Source of the DNA: an uncultured Myxococcales bacterium
GTDB lineage: Bacteria > Myxococcota > UBA727 > VGSZ01
Assembly: GCA_903952805.1 (NCBI GenBank)
Contig: CAJBHN010000614.1
Span: forward strand, 1 to 15,983
Length of the DNA: 15,983 nucleotides
Direction: 5' to 3'
Positions 1-8,813 of this stretch are shown here, piece by piece (the first letter of the stretch is position 1; each line of letters opens with the position of its first letter). The notes under the pieces are model-generated. The model ran no database searches and had not been told where the DNA came from. It saw nothing but the letters and a program-made list of their open reading frames with translations. The position numbers were made by a program, and so were the translations under genes.

Positions 1-3000
1 GACACCGCCACCGTGACCCTCGCGCACGCCGGTGACGCCATCGCCTGGTGCGCCCATCTCATCGAGGCCGGCGGCTGCGACACCGACGTCGACTTCGTCG
101 CCACCGACGACACCATCACGGTGACCATGCCCGCCGTGGTTGGCCGCCCGCATCTCGGAGTCGTCGTGCGGGACCGGGCCCTGCTGCAAGCCGCCATCAC
201 CCATAACCTCGTCACCGCGCCACCGGGCGTGCCGTTGACGACCTTCTCCATCAGCGCTCCCGTCGGACAACAAGATGTCAAGGTCGGCGACGTCGTCAGC
301 GTCGACGGCAGCACCCTGCCCGGGGCCACCGCCACCGCGGTCTTTGTCGACGCTGATAGTGGCGCCGCGCTGACAAACCCCGCCCCCATTACCGTCGCCA
401 GCGGCGGCGCCTTCAGCGCCCGGCTGGTGGTTCCCGTCGTCATCACCGATGGCCAGCGCCTCGCGGTCGACGTCCGCATGACCTTCGCCAGCGTGGTGCT
501 GCCCCCCGTGCGCAGCCGCAACACCCTGCGCGCCGACGCCACGCCGCCTGGTGTGACCATTGGCGTCGTCGGTGGGCTGTTGCAGGCGACGTCGACCATT
601 GCCATCAGCTGGAGCATCGTGGGCGCCCAGGCCGTCGTGGTTGATGGCGATATCGTCACCAGCGACGTCGTCGACGTCGGCACCAGCACCAGCGGCATCA
701 TTGCTGTCACCTTGAGCCCCGGCAATGGCGAGCGGACGGTGCGCTTCAGCGCCCGCGACGTCGCTGGCCAGCAGACCACGACCCAGCTCACCGTCGTCGT
801 CGACACCGACCTGCCGGCGGTAAATTTGCTGGCCCGCAACATCGAGCGTGCCACCGACGGCGTGCGCCCGGGCAGCCTGGTCGACTTCGACGGCACCACC
901 GACCTCGACGTGGTCGTGCAGAGCGGGCGCTTGATCTTCTTCGACAACGCCAACGCCGAACTGACGGCCTGCCAACAGCCGGTCGCCTTCGTGCTCACGA
1001 CGGGGGGTGGCGCCAATGCCAGCATCGCCGTGCCCGTACCGGTCACCGTCGGCACCTGCCCCACCGCCACCCGGGTGCAGGCGGAGTTGATCGTGCGAAA
1101 CGCGGTCGGCTTGACGTCTGTCCCCGAGGCTTCCCGCGCCGGAGTCGACATCGACAGCGACAACGTCATCGACGCCGTGGCCTTCGCCTACGACGACACC
1201 GCGCCAGTGGTGCAAAGCCTCGCCTTCGACATCAACCGCAACGCGCCGCCGGGTCGCGATGCCATCGTCGAGGTGCGCGGCGGGGTGGACCTGCTGGTGG
1301 CGCCGTCGTCGTCGGTGAGCTTGACGGTGAGCGCCACCGATGCCCGCGCCGTGCAGGCCATCGTCGGCGCCGCCGCCTCCCGCAGTGGCGGCCAGTCCTT
1401 CGCGCTGCCGGCCGCGGCCCAGACGCTGAGCCTCGTGGGTGCAGACGGCGACAAGGTCATCGACGTCACCGTCGAAGACGACGTCGGCAACGCCACCGTC
1501 GTCACCACCACCATCGTGCTGGACACCACGGCGCCGGCCGCCCCCAACGCCCTCGCCCTGAGCTATCGCGAAAGCTCGCTCGACGGCAGCGGCAACGACG
1601 CCACCAGCACCTTCACCATCACCGGCGCCGCCGCTGCGGCCGAGGCGCTGGCGCGCGTGGGGATCTTTGGGCCCGGCGCAAACGCCGCCGTCGCTCCGCT
1701 GGGCACGCCGGCGTCGGCCAACGCCGCTGGCGCCTTCGATGCCGTCGACGTCACCGGCCTGGGTGCGCCCGTGCAGGCGGTGCAGCTCGTCGCGGTCGAC
1801 CGCGCCGGCCACCGCAGCGCCGTCACCACGATCACCCGCCCACGCTTCACCCCGACCACACCAGCCGCGGCCCTCGGCCCCGCTGGCGCCGTCGTCGCCA
1901 TCGCCGTCGACGCCGGCACGCTGGCGGGCTCGCCCACCGTCACCGTCACGACCTCGACCGGCACCACTGTCGCGGGCAGCGTCGGCGACATCGTCGTCAG
2001 CGGCAGCGGCACCGCCTTCAGCGCTGCGTTGGGCCTCGACCTCAGCGACGGCCTGCTGCAGGGCAACGGCGCCGCCATCGTCCGCGTCGCCGGGGCGGGG
2101 CCGGGGCTCGGTGCTGGCAGCCTGTCGTTTGACACCGTGGCCATCGACGTCGACTTCACCAAGCCCGTCGTCACGGCGTCGCTGCTGCAGCTGACCGACC
2201 TCGGGGCGTCATTTCAGGTGACGGGGCAGGCCGGTGCCGTCAGCGACCGCGCCGGTGTCGACGTCCGCAGCGTCGCAGGCCTCGCGGTCAACGCCAACGG
2301 CTCGGGCGGCAGCAGCGCCGCCAACGGCACCTTCACCATCGGCGTCAATGGTGCCCTGCCCGAGCTGGTCGACGTCAGCGTCGTCGACGGCGCCGGCAAC
2401 GGGAGCGACACCGTCACGCTGCGGGCGCCGGTGGTGGCGGCCATCACGCCGTCGGCCGGGGTGCTGGCGGTCGACGACACCTTGACCATCACCTTCACCG
2501 TCGACGACGAACAGACGCTGGCGGCCGACCCGGTCGTGCTCATCGGCGGTCGCACGGCGACCCGGGTCAGCGCGGTGAAGGTGTCGACGACGACAACGTT
2601 TGCCTACACGCTGCTGGTGCAAAACGACGGCAACGGCGGCCTGCAGTCCCTGCGCATCACCGCCACCGACAGCTCGGGCCATGGCCAGGTCGTCGACGTC
2701 GCCAACCTCGTCACCTTCGACCTGCCGCCACCCGACAGCGACGGCGACGGCGTGTGCGACGGCCCCCTGGCCGTGGCGAGCGTCTGCAGCGCCGGCCCCG
2801 ACGCCGATCCCAACGACGCCTGCGTCCCCGTGGCCGGCGCCGGCTGCGACGGCTGCGGCGTACCCAACCCCTCGTTTGACGCTGGCATTTTGTTCGAGCG
2901 CAAGTCGGTCGTCGTCGATGGCCTGACCCGCACCTTCGGCGTGCGCTACCCCGACGGCTACGACCAGAATCGGCTGTACCCGATCACGTTCGTCTTCCAT

Positions 3001-3843
3001 GGTGATCTCACCTGCGAGCGCTTCAGCCCGGCGACCGACGAATGCCTGGTCTCGCGCCAGGCGGCCCAGGAAGTGCGCGGTCTGTTCAAGTTGGAGTCCG
3101 TCGTCGACGGGGCCAACGCCGTCGTGCAGCCTGGCCTCAGCCAAGACAGCATCCTTGTCTATCCAGAGACCCGCAACCAGAACCAGTTCAACCCCGAGTT
3201 CTTCTCGTGGGACACGTTCTCCGACGCCGCCGACAACGCCGACATCCAGGCCGTACTGGCGATCAAGTCTCGGCTGAGCCGTGAGGTCTGCGTCGACGAC
3301 GCCACCACCGTGGCCATCGGCTTCTCCGGCGGCGGCTTCTTCGCCCACACGCTGGGTTGCAAGACGAACATCATCAGCGCCGTTGCCACCTTCGCCGGCG
3401 GCTTCGAAGACGGCGACGCGGCGGTGTCACAAGACCCCGGCAACGTCGTCGACCTCGACACCTGTATCGCGACGCCTCCAGCCCTGTTGATTCACGGCGA
3501 GGACGACATCACCGTGCCCATCAAATACGCGGACGCCGCCGCCGCCCACTACGCTGCGGGCCTCAGCTGTGACCCCGTGCTACCGGTGACGAGCACCACG
3601 TTGCTGGAGCCCGAGTGCGTCGACTTCGTCGGCTGCACCAGCCCCGTCAGCGTGTGCCGCGTGCCCGGCTGCGTGCAGGAGAACCCCGACTTCGATCCGG
3701 CCTTTCCCAACGATCCCCTGCAGCCGTTCTGCCTCGTCGACGACCAACACAACCCCTGGCAACCCCAGGGGCCGCAGGTCATCCGCGCGTTCCTGGCCCC
3801 CATCATCACTCCCATCATTCCTTCTTCTCCCCCGGCGCCTTGA
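1..3843 (+). CDS. Secreted multi-Ig-domain protein with C-terminal PHB-depolymerase/feruloyl-esterase-like domain (5' partial)
   Basis: The reading frame is open from base 1, so the gene almost certainly starts upstream; the GTG at 13 is only the first in-window start codon. Residue numbers count from that GTG (1276 aa). Residues ~75-905 are about eight Ig-like/Big-type beta-sandwich repeats of 90-130 residues. Several repeat joints carry D-T/D-x-x-P motifs, as near 504-508 and 714-718. Residues ~908-950 are a Cys-containing, calcium-type DSDGDG linker. From ~957 an alpha/beta-hydrolase of the Esterase_PHB/LpqC type follows: oxyanion-type FHG, nucleophile Ser1105 in GFSGGG, acid Asp1164 or Asp1165 in GEDDITVP, and His1246 in DDQHNPW. 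Many cysteines in this domain suggest disulphides and export. The likely role is hydrolysis of an extracellular polyester or feruloyl-type ester while the Ig array holds the enzyme at a surface. Substrate and anchoring are not visible. Confidence 0.85.
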   Translation, partial: DTATVTLAHAGDAIAWCAHLIEAGGCDTDVDFVATDDTITVTMPAVVGRPHLGVVVRDRALLQAAITHNLVTAPPGVPLTTFSISAPVGQQDVKVGDVVSVDGSTLPGATATAVFVDADSGAALTNPAPITVASGGAFSARLVVPVVITDGQRLAVDVRMTFASVVLPPVRSRNTLRADATPPGVTIGVVGGLLQATSTIAISWSIVGAQAVVVDGDIVTSDVVDVGTSTSGIIAVTLSPGNGERTVRFSARDVAGQQTTTQLTVVVDTDLPAVNLLARNIERATDGVRPGSLVDFDGTTDLDVVVQSGRLIFFDNANAELTACQQPVAFVLTTGGGANASIAVPVPVTVGTCPTATRVQAELIVRNAVGLTSVPEASRAGVDIDSDNVIDAVAFAYDDTAPVVQSLAFDINRNAPPGRDAIVEVRGGVDLLVAPSSSVSLTVSATDARAVQAIVGAAASRSGGQSFALPAAAQTLSLVGADGDKVIDVTVEDDVGNATVVTTTIVLDTTAPAAPNALALSYRESSLDGSGNDATSTFTITGAAAAAEALARVGIFGPGANAAVAPLGTPASANAAGAFDAVDVTGLGAPVQAVQLVAVDRAGHRSAVTTITRPRFTPTTPAAALGPAGAVVAIAVDAGTLAGSPTVTVTTSTGTTVAGSVGDIVVSGSGTAFSAALGLDLSDGLLQGNGAAIVRVAGAGPGLGAGSLSFDTVAIDVDFTKPVVTASLLQLTDLGASFQVTGQAGAVSDRAGVDVRSVAGLAVNANGSGGSSAANGTFTIGVNGALPELVDVSVVDGAGNGSDTVTLRAPVVAAITPSAGVLAVDDTLTITFTVDDEQTLAADPVVLIGGRTATRVSAVKVSTTTTFAYTLLVQNDGNGGLQSLRITATDSSGHGQVVDVANLVTFDLPPPDSDGDGVCDGPLAVASVCSAGPDADPNDACVPVAGAGCDGCGVPNPSFDAGILFERKSVVVDGLTRTFGVRYPDGYDQNRLYPITFVFHGDLTCERFSPATDECLVSRQAAQEVRGLFKLESVVDGANAVVQPGLSQDSILVYPETRNQNQFNPEFFSWDTFSDAADNADIQAVLAIKSRLSREVCVDDATTVAIGFSGGGFFAHTLGCKTNIISAVATFAGGFEDGDAAVSQDPGNVVDLDTCIATPPALLIHGEDDITVPIKYADAAAAHYAAGLSCDPVLPVTSTTLLEPECVDFVGCTSPVSVCRVPGCVQENPDFDPAFPNDPLQPFCLVDDQHNPWQPQGPQVIRAFLAPIITPIIPSSPPAP

Positions 3844-3845
3844 GG
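3842..3845 (+). promoter_or_regulatory. Shine-Dalgarno GAGG overlapping the upstream stop codon
   Basis: GAGG lies five bases before the ATG at 3851 and overlaps the TGA stop (3841-3843) of the esterase gene. This supports the 3851 start and suggests that the two genes are co-transcribed and translationally coupled. Confidence 0.55.
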
Positions 3846-3850
3846 TCACC

Positions 3851-4996
<1,146 letters not shown>

Positions 4997-5107
4997 CGGT
5001 GTCCCGTCGCCGTCAGGTGTCACGCCGGCACCGCTGCCAGGCACCAGTCGGTCGCTGACGTCGACGCTGGTGTACGTCGCCGGACATCGGCGCTCGTACA
5101 GGTCAGG

Positions 5108-5172
5108 CGACCAGCACCAACGACCCGAACCAACGACCCGAACCAACGACCCGAACCAACGACCCGAACCAA
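5108..5172. repeat. 13-bp tandem repeat, four perfect copies plus one degenerate
   Basis: The unit CGACCCGAACCAA is repeated exactly at 5121-5133, 5134-5146, 5147-5159 and 5160-5172. It is preceded at 5108-5120 by a copy with two mismatches. The array lies in the intergenic space between two convergent genes, just before a hairpin. The unit has no internal symmetry, so it does not resemble a CRISPR repeat, and no spacers are present. Thirteen is not a multiple of three, which argues against a coding role. Confidence 0.9.
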
Positions 5173-5173
5173 T

Positions 5174-5204
5174 GACAACGGGCGCCACTGAGGCGCCCGT
5201 CGTC
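5174..5204. terminator. Strong hairpin between convergent genes, likely bidirectional terminator
   Basis: ACGGGCGCC (5178-5186) and GGCGCCCGT (5192-5200) form a perfect 9-bp GC-rich stem around the loop ACTGA. With one mismatch the stem extends to 13 bp (5174-5186 with 5192-5204). It sits between the stop of the + strand protein at 4996 and the stop of the - strand lipoprotein at 5242, where a shared terminator is expected. Neither side has a clean T-tract, so the mode of termination is uncertain. Confidence 0.6.
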
Positions 5205-5241
5205 GTGATTCTGGTGCTGCCTCAAGCCGGCCGAGCGCGCT

Positions 5242-7005
5242 TCAGCCGCAATTGGGCTCAAACACGAAGGTGGCCGCACCAGCACCCGTGATCACCGGCG
5301 TGGATTGGCAGTCGACGAAGACGTCGGCCTGGCTGTTGTGCTCAAAGATCGGGTTGGTGATCGTCAGGGCTCCACCGCTGCGATCCAGCGTGATGGCACC
5401 GAGGCCACCAGCCGTGTCCTGGCCCGCCTGTTTGATGGTGACGTTGGTCAACGACGACGTCACCGTCTCGGTCCCAAAGGTGAAGCCGACCCAATCACCG
5501 CCGGAGGTGGAGTTCACATCGGTGGAAGCAAAGACGGCGCCGCTGGCCACGATGCCGCCGGGGCCGGGGTTGCCGATGCGAACCGTCTGACTGCTGTTGA
5601 AGCGGTACTCGCCCCCCGTCATCGTCAACACCGCTGGCACGCCAACGTCACCAGAGATGAACAGGGTGCCGCCCTGCATGATCCACGGCAGGCTTTGGGC
5701 CTGCCACGTCGCGGACTGACGCAGCGACGTCGATGGCATCCGGTGGTTCAGCACGTTGATGGTTGTGACGGGCTCAGCGATGGAGCCGATGACGTTGGCG
5801 TCCAGCGCGAGGCCGGTGGGTGCGTTGCTGATGGTCACATCGCTGAACGCGAGGAACTGCGCGTCTTCGTCGTCGACGCCGATCCCGGCGAGGCCGCAGC
5901 GGTCCAGCGTCAAGCCCTGCACGCTGATGTGGTTTCGACCCGCAGCATGCACGGTGAGACTGCCAAGACCGCCGGCGGCGTCGGCACCAGCGGACTCAAT
6001 GACGAGGTTGGTCAACGACGAACCAGACAGGGTGTTGGCGTCAAACACGAGGCCGACCCATTCGCCGCCGTCAGCGGCTTGATCGATGGCGCTGAGCCGC
6101 ACCGGATTGGCGACGGTGCCAGCGGTGATGAGCCCTCCCTCATCGTTGCTCCCGATGCGGAAGGCGCGATCCGGCGTGAAGCGCAGGTCGGTGCCAGCGG
6201 CCAGCGTCAGCACCGGACTGTTGGGGCCCTCGACGCGGAGGTCGGCGGCGATATGCCAGGGGATCCCCTGATCGACCCAGGTGGCAGTCCTGGTGACGGC
6301 GACGTCGACAATCACATTGCGGGTGACGTCGTTGTAGGTCACGGCCTCGGTCAGTGAGCCGAGCACGTCGGCGACGACGGACAAGCCCACCGTGCTCGAC
6401 GCGATCGTGTTGCCGGTGAAGGTGTCGAAGGGCATCTCGGCGCCGACGCCGGCGACGCCGCAGTTGCTGAAGGTTGAGGCGACGACGGCGATGTCGTCGG
6501 CGCCGTCTTGGACGCTGAGGCAACCAAGGCCGCCGCCAGCGTCGGCGCCGGCATCCTGCACAACGGTGCTGGTGAGGGAGACGCCGGTGGATTGGCTGCT
6601 GGCGATGATGCCTGTCCAGCTGCCGGGGTCGGCATCGGCGTCGACGGCGCGCAGCAGCACGGGATCGTCGACGGTGCCGTTGGCGACCAGACCGGCATCC
6701 AGCAGGCGCAGGGTGCTGTTGTCGGCAAAGCGAATCTCGGTGCCGGCCGCCAGCGTCAACGTCGCTCCCGCCGAAACCACGACGTCAGCCGGCGGTGCGT
6801 AGAACGCGCAGTCCTCGGGACGCAGGGTCGTGTCCACCGTGATCTCCGACAACGTGGTGCAGTTCTCGCCCTCGCCTTCGCCCTCGCCTTCGCCCTCGCC
6901 TTCGCCTTCGCCCTCGCCTTCACCCTCGCCGCCATCGGGGCAGCCGACGCTCAGACCAAGCAGGGGGAGCGCCAAAACGAGGGGGAGCCATTGAATCCGT
7001 TGCAT
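5242..7005 (-). CDS. Surface lipoprotein with (Gly-Glu)11 linker and three-repeat parallel beta-helix
   Basis: The start is set at the ATG at 7005 because GGAGG lies five bases upstream and a lipoprotein signal begins there; an upstream in-frame ATG at 7074 adds 23 residues without signal character. The 587-aa product has a hydrophobic signal with lipobox LSVGC (Cys22 would be lipidated), then (Gly-Glu)11 at residues 26-47. The rest reads as a right-handed parallel beta-helix of three ~187-residue repeats. Each has a hydrophobic LTLAAGT-type turn, an IG or LL-DAG strand, a G-x-W-x-G strand, and an AG-D-x-x-GGLG motif whose Leu falls at 160, 347 and 535. The third repeat lacks its second half, so it may form the C-terminal cap. 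Such folds often bind or cleave polysaccharide, but no catalytic acidic cluster is recognisable. The likely location is the outer membrane or cell surface. Confidence 0.85.
   Translation of the reverse strand: MQRIQWLPLVLALPLLGLSVGCPDGGEGEGEGEGEGEGEGEGEGEGENCTTLSEITVDTTLRPEDCAFYAPPADVVVSAGATLTLAAGTEIRFADNSTLRLLDAGLVANGTVDDPVLLRAVDADADPGSWTGIIASSQSTGVSLTSTVVQDAGADAGGGLGCLSVQDGADDIAVVASTFSNCGVAGVGAEMPFDTFTGNTIASSTVGLSVVADVLGSLTEAVTYNDVTRNVIVDVAVTRTATWVDQGIPWHIAADLRVEGPNSPVLTLAAGTDLRFTPDRAFRIGSNDEGGLITAGTVANPVRLSAIDQAADGGEWVGLVFDANTLSGSSLTNLVIESAGADAAGGLGSLTVHAAGRNHISVQGLTLDRCGLAGIGVDDEDAQFLAFSDVTISNAPTGLALDANVIGSIAEPVTTINVLNHRMPSTSLRQSATWQAQSLPWIMQGGTLFISGDVGVPAVLTMTGGEYRFNSSQTVRIGNPGPGGIVASGAVFASTDVNSTSGGDWVGFTFGTETVTSSLTNVTIKQAGQDTAGGLGAITLDRSGGALTITNPIFEHNSQADVFVDCQSTPVITGAGAATFVFEPNCG
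6865..6930 (-). repeat. Hexanucleotide repeat encoding the (Gly-Glu)11 linker
   Basis: Eleven consecutive six-base units (GGC/GGT followed by GAG/GAA on the - strand) encode the acidic linker right after the lipidated cysteine. The mixed GAA/GAG use shows that the tract is not freshly expanded, but the unit length still allows in-frame growth or loss. Confidence 0.95.
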
Positions 7006-7221
7006 GAAGACCTCCGTGACGCAGCCGCGCCGTGCGTGGGCATTTGCACGCGTCCTGCCAGCGTCCATGCGCATCGGGGTGCGTCAGGAGACCTCGAGAA
7101 GCGGTGCTTTTCACGCGCGTCGGTGCTGAAAGACCCATCGCGATCCATGCACCGGGCCCGTTTCAAGGGCTCGTCGTCGACGGTGACAGCGACGGTGACA
7201 GCGACGGGGTCGTCGACGGGG
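7006..7221. other. Intergenic region between glycosyltransferase and lipoprotein, with short tandem repeat
   Basis: This is the 3' side of the glycosyltransferase and the 5' leader of the lipoprotein on the - strand. It holds the lipoprotein SD site, two 12-bp GACGGTGACAGC copies near 7179-7202 and a GTCGTCGAC-rich stretch. No convincing sigma-70 -10/-35 pair was found. Confidence 0.5.
7011..7015 (-). promoter_or_regulatory. Shine-Dalgarno GGAGG fixing the lipoprotein start
   Basis: GGAGG on the - strand lies five bases before the ATG at 7005. It is the strongest ribosome binding site in the window and decides between this start and the in-frame ATG at 7074. Confidence 0.75.
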
Positions 7222-8475
7222 TCAGCGAGAGAGGTGACCGCGTCGACCCCTCGCGCCAAGGGCTTCAACCACGTCGACAGCAGCGCCGACGGGGTCGGTG
7301 GCGGCCAGAGTGACCTGCATGGCCCGGGCCCGCTTCTGCAATTCCATGTCGTCACGGGCGCGGATGAACGCCCGCCCCAGGCGGCCGGCGTTGAGGTGCT
7401 GACGATGAATGACGGCCGCGGTGAGGCCGCGCTGCTGGGTGCACCGCGCCCAGAAGGGCTGGTCGACGAAGTGGGGCACGACAATCTGGGGCACCCCGGC
7501 GCGGGCCGCCGCCGCCGTCGTCCCGGCGCCGCCATGGTGGGCCACCGCCACCAGGCGCGGGAACAGGGCCCCATGGTCCACCTGGGGCAACACCAGCACG
7601 GGCCCCTCGTGACGACGTGGGCCACCCAGCAGCACCGCCTGCACCCCCGCCGCCAGTGCCGCCTGCTGCACCATCGTCAGCAGGGCCTCGAAGTGCTGTT
7701 GGGGCATGCTGCCAAAGCCGACATAGACCGTGGGGCCAGCGGCGACGAAGGCGGCGGTGTCGTCGTCAATGAAGCCGGGGGCCGGCTGCAGGCTGCCCAC
7801 CTGATGAAGTCGACTGTCGTGGCCATGGGATCGCAACCACGGCACCAGGTCATCGGGGGTGTCGGCGAGGGCTTCGTCCCAGCACAACAGGCTGTCGTCG
7901 GCGACAACGCCCGTGAAGTGGGAGGCCGGCGGCAAGCCGAAGGCTGCTCGTGGCTCCGTCAACAGCGGCACCAACACCCGGTCGATGAAGCGCAGCCCCA
8001 GCGTGTGCAACAGCAGATTGATGGGCCCAGGCAGCCCCTGCACCGGGATGCCAATGGGCGTATGACGGCGAGAACGGAGCAAGCCGGGGGCGTAGTACAC
8101 GTAGGCGGTCTGGGCGCCGGTCAGTTCGCCAAGGGTCTCGACCCACGGGGTCAAGGCTGCGCCGACGACGACGTCGCAGCCGCGGGCCGCGTCGACCAGC
8201 ACCGGCAATTGGGCCTTGATGTCGGTCTCGAAGTGGGTGCGCAGCTCGCGCAGGCTGGCCCACAACGACGTCATGCTGACGTTGAGGCCGGCCACCCACG
8301 CCGTCACGTCGCGACCGCACGCGAGGAAGGGCACGCCCATGGCCCCCACCGCCTGCCCCTGGTCCGGCGACGCCGCCAGCGTCACATCATGGCCGCGCGC
8401 CAGCAGGGCTTGAGCCAGGACCGCCATGGGCTGCACGTCACCGCGGGTGCCGACGGCGACCACCAGGATCTTCAT
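7222..8475 (-). CDS. GT1-family (UGT/MGT-type) glycosyltransferase
   Basis: The 417-aa protein matches the usual length of GT-B enzymes that use nucleotide-activated sugars to glycosylate lipids, sterols, carotenoids or polyketides. The start is the ATG at 8475, placing the N-terminal strand MKILVVAVGTRGDVQP directly at the beginning; upstream GTG (8493) and ATG (8490) codons add only a few residues. The N-terminal acceptor domain shows GTRGDVQP (9-16) followed by LAQALLARGHDVTLAAS. The C-terminal donor domain has the strand VYVGFGSMP and the hallmark HHGGAGTT (from His313) followed by AGVPQIVVPHFVDQPFWA, which binds the sugar nucleotide. VGFGSMP resembles the sterol-glucosyltransferase/RhlB branch. 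The acceptor cannot be told from sequence. No biosynthetic partners are adjacent. The lipoprotein gene downstream starts after a 216-bp gap, so a shared operon is doubtful. Confidence 0.9.
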   Translation of the reverse strand: MKILVVAVGTRGDVQPMAVLAQALLARGHDVTLAASPDQGQAVGAMGVPFLACGRDVTAWVAGLNVSMTSLWASLRELRTHFETDIKAQLPVLVDAARGCDVVVGAALTPWVETLGELTGAQTAYVYYAPGLLRSRRHTPIGIPVQGLPGPINLLLHTLGLRFIDRVLVPLLTEPRAAFGLPPASHFTGVVADDSLLCWDEALADTPDDLVPWLRSHGHDSRLHQVGSLQPAPGFIDDDTAAFVAAGPTVYVGFGSMPQQHFEALLTMVQQAALAAGVQAVLLGGPRRHEGPVLVLPQVDHGALFPRLVAVAHHGGAGTTAAAARAGVPQIVVPHFVDQPFWARCTQQRGLTAAVIHRQHLNAGRLGRAFIRARDDMELQKRARAMQVTLAATDPVGAAVDVVEALGARGRRGHLSR

Positions 8476-8813
8476 CGCCCCACCGTACATCACCCTACAC
8501 CAGCCGACACCTGGCCCATCCCGGCCACGTCGAGCAGGGCAGAGGGCCCTTGTTCACGTCGCTGCTCACGCCGGGCTCGACGCCGGGCGTGACGGCCCCC
8601 TCGCCACGGGGATGGCGACAGGGTCTCGGGCTGGACCCGACCTCCCTTGCCGTCGCCACGCGGAACACGTGGCCAGTCGCTGTCGGGTTGCCCGGGGGAT
8701 GACCTGACCGGCGCAGCGGTCGTCACGCGCAGCCGACGCCGCGACCTGGTCCCATCGAGGTCGACGGTGCCGGCGCGCTGGTGTCGTCGTCGTCGCTGCG
8801 GTATTGGCGCGTC
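8476..8813. other. Divergent intergenic region, no gene seen
   Basis: These 338 bases separate the - strand glycosyltransferase from the + strand M14 peptidase and should contain both promoters. A 6-bp inverted repeat TCGCCA/TGGCGA with a six-base spacer lies at 8601-8618. No clear -10/-35 boxes, no RNA gene and no ORF with family character could be recognised. Open frames crossing it on the - strand are extensions of antisense frames over the peptidase gene. Confidence 0.5.

Noticed and set aside
2209..3348. Open frame of 379 codons on the - strand
   Set aside because: It is antisense to the Ig array and esterase domain. It is Val/Gly/Asp-rich because GTC/GAC codons read as GAC/GTC on the other strand.
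5108..5172. Possible CRISPR array
   Set aside because: The 13-bp units are directly adjacent with no spacers and no palindromic ends, and no cas genes are present.
7161..7166. TTGAAA on the - strand as a -35 box for the lipoprotein gene
   Set aside because: No acceptable -10 hexamer lies 16-18 bases downstream and it is about 155 bases from the start codon.
6508..8592. Long open frame (694 codons) on the + strand
   Set aside because: It lies antisense to the beta-helix lipoprotein and the glycosyltransferase, both of which have clear motifs. Its own product is His/Gln/Gly/Arg-rich without any recognisable domain, as expected for a high-GC shadow frame.
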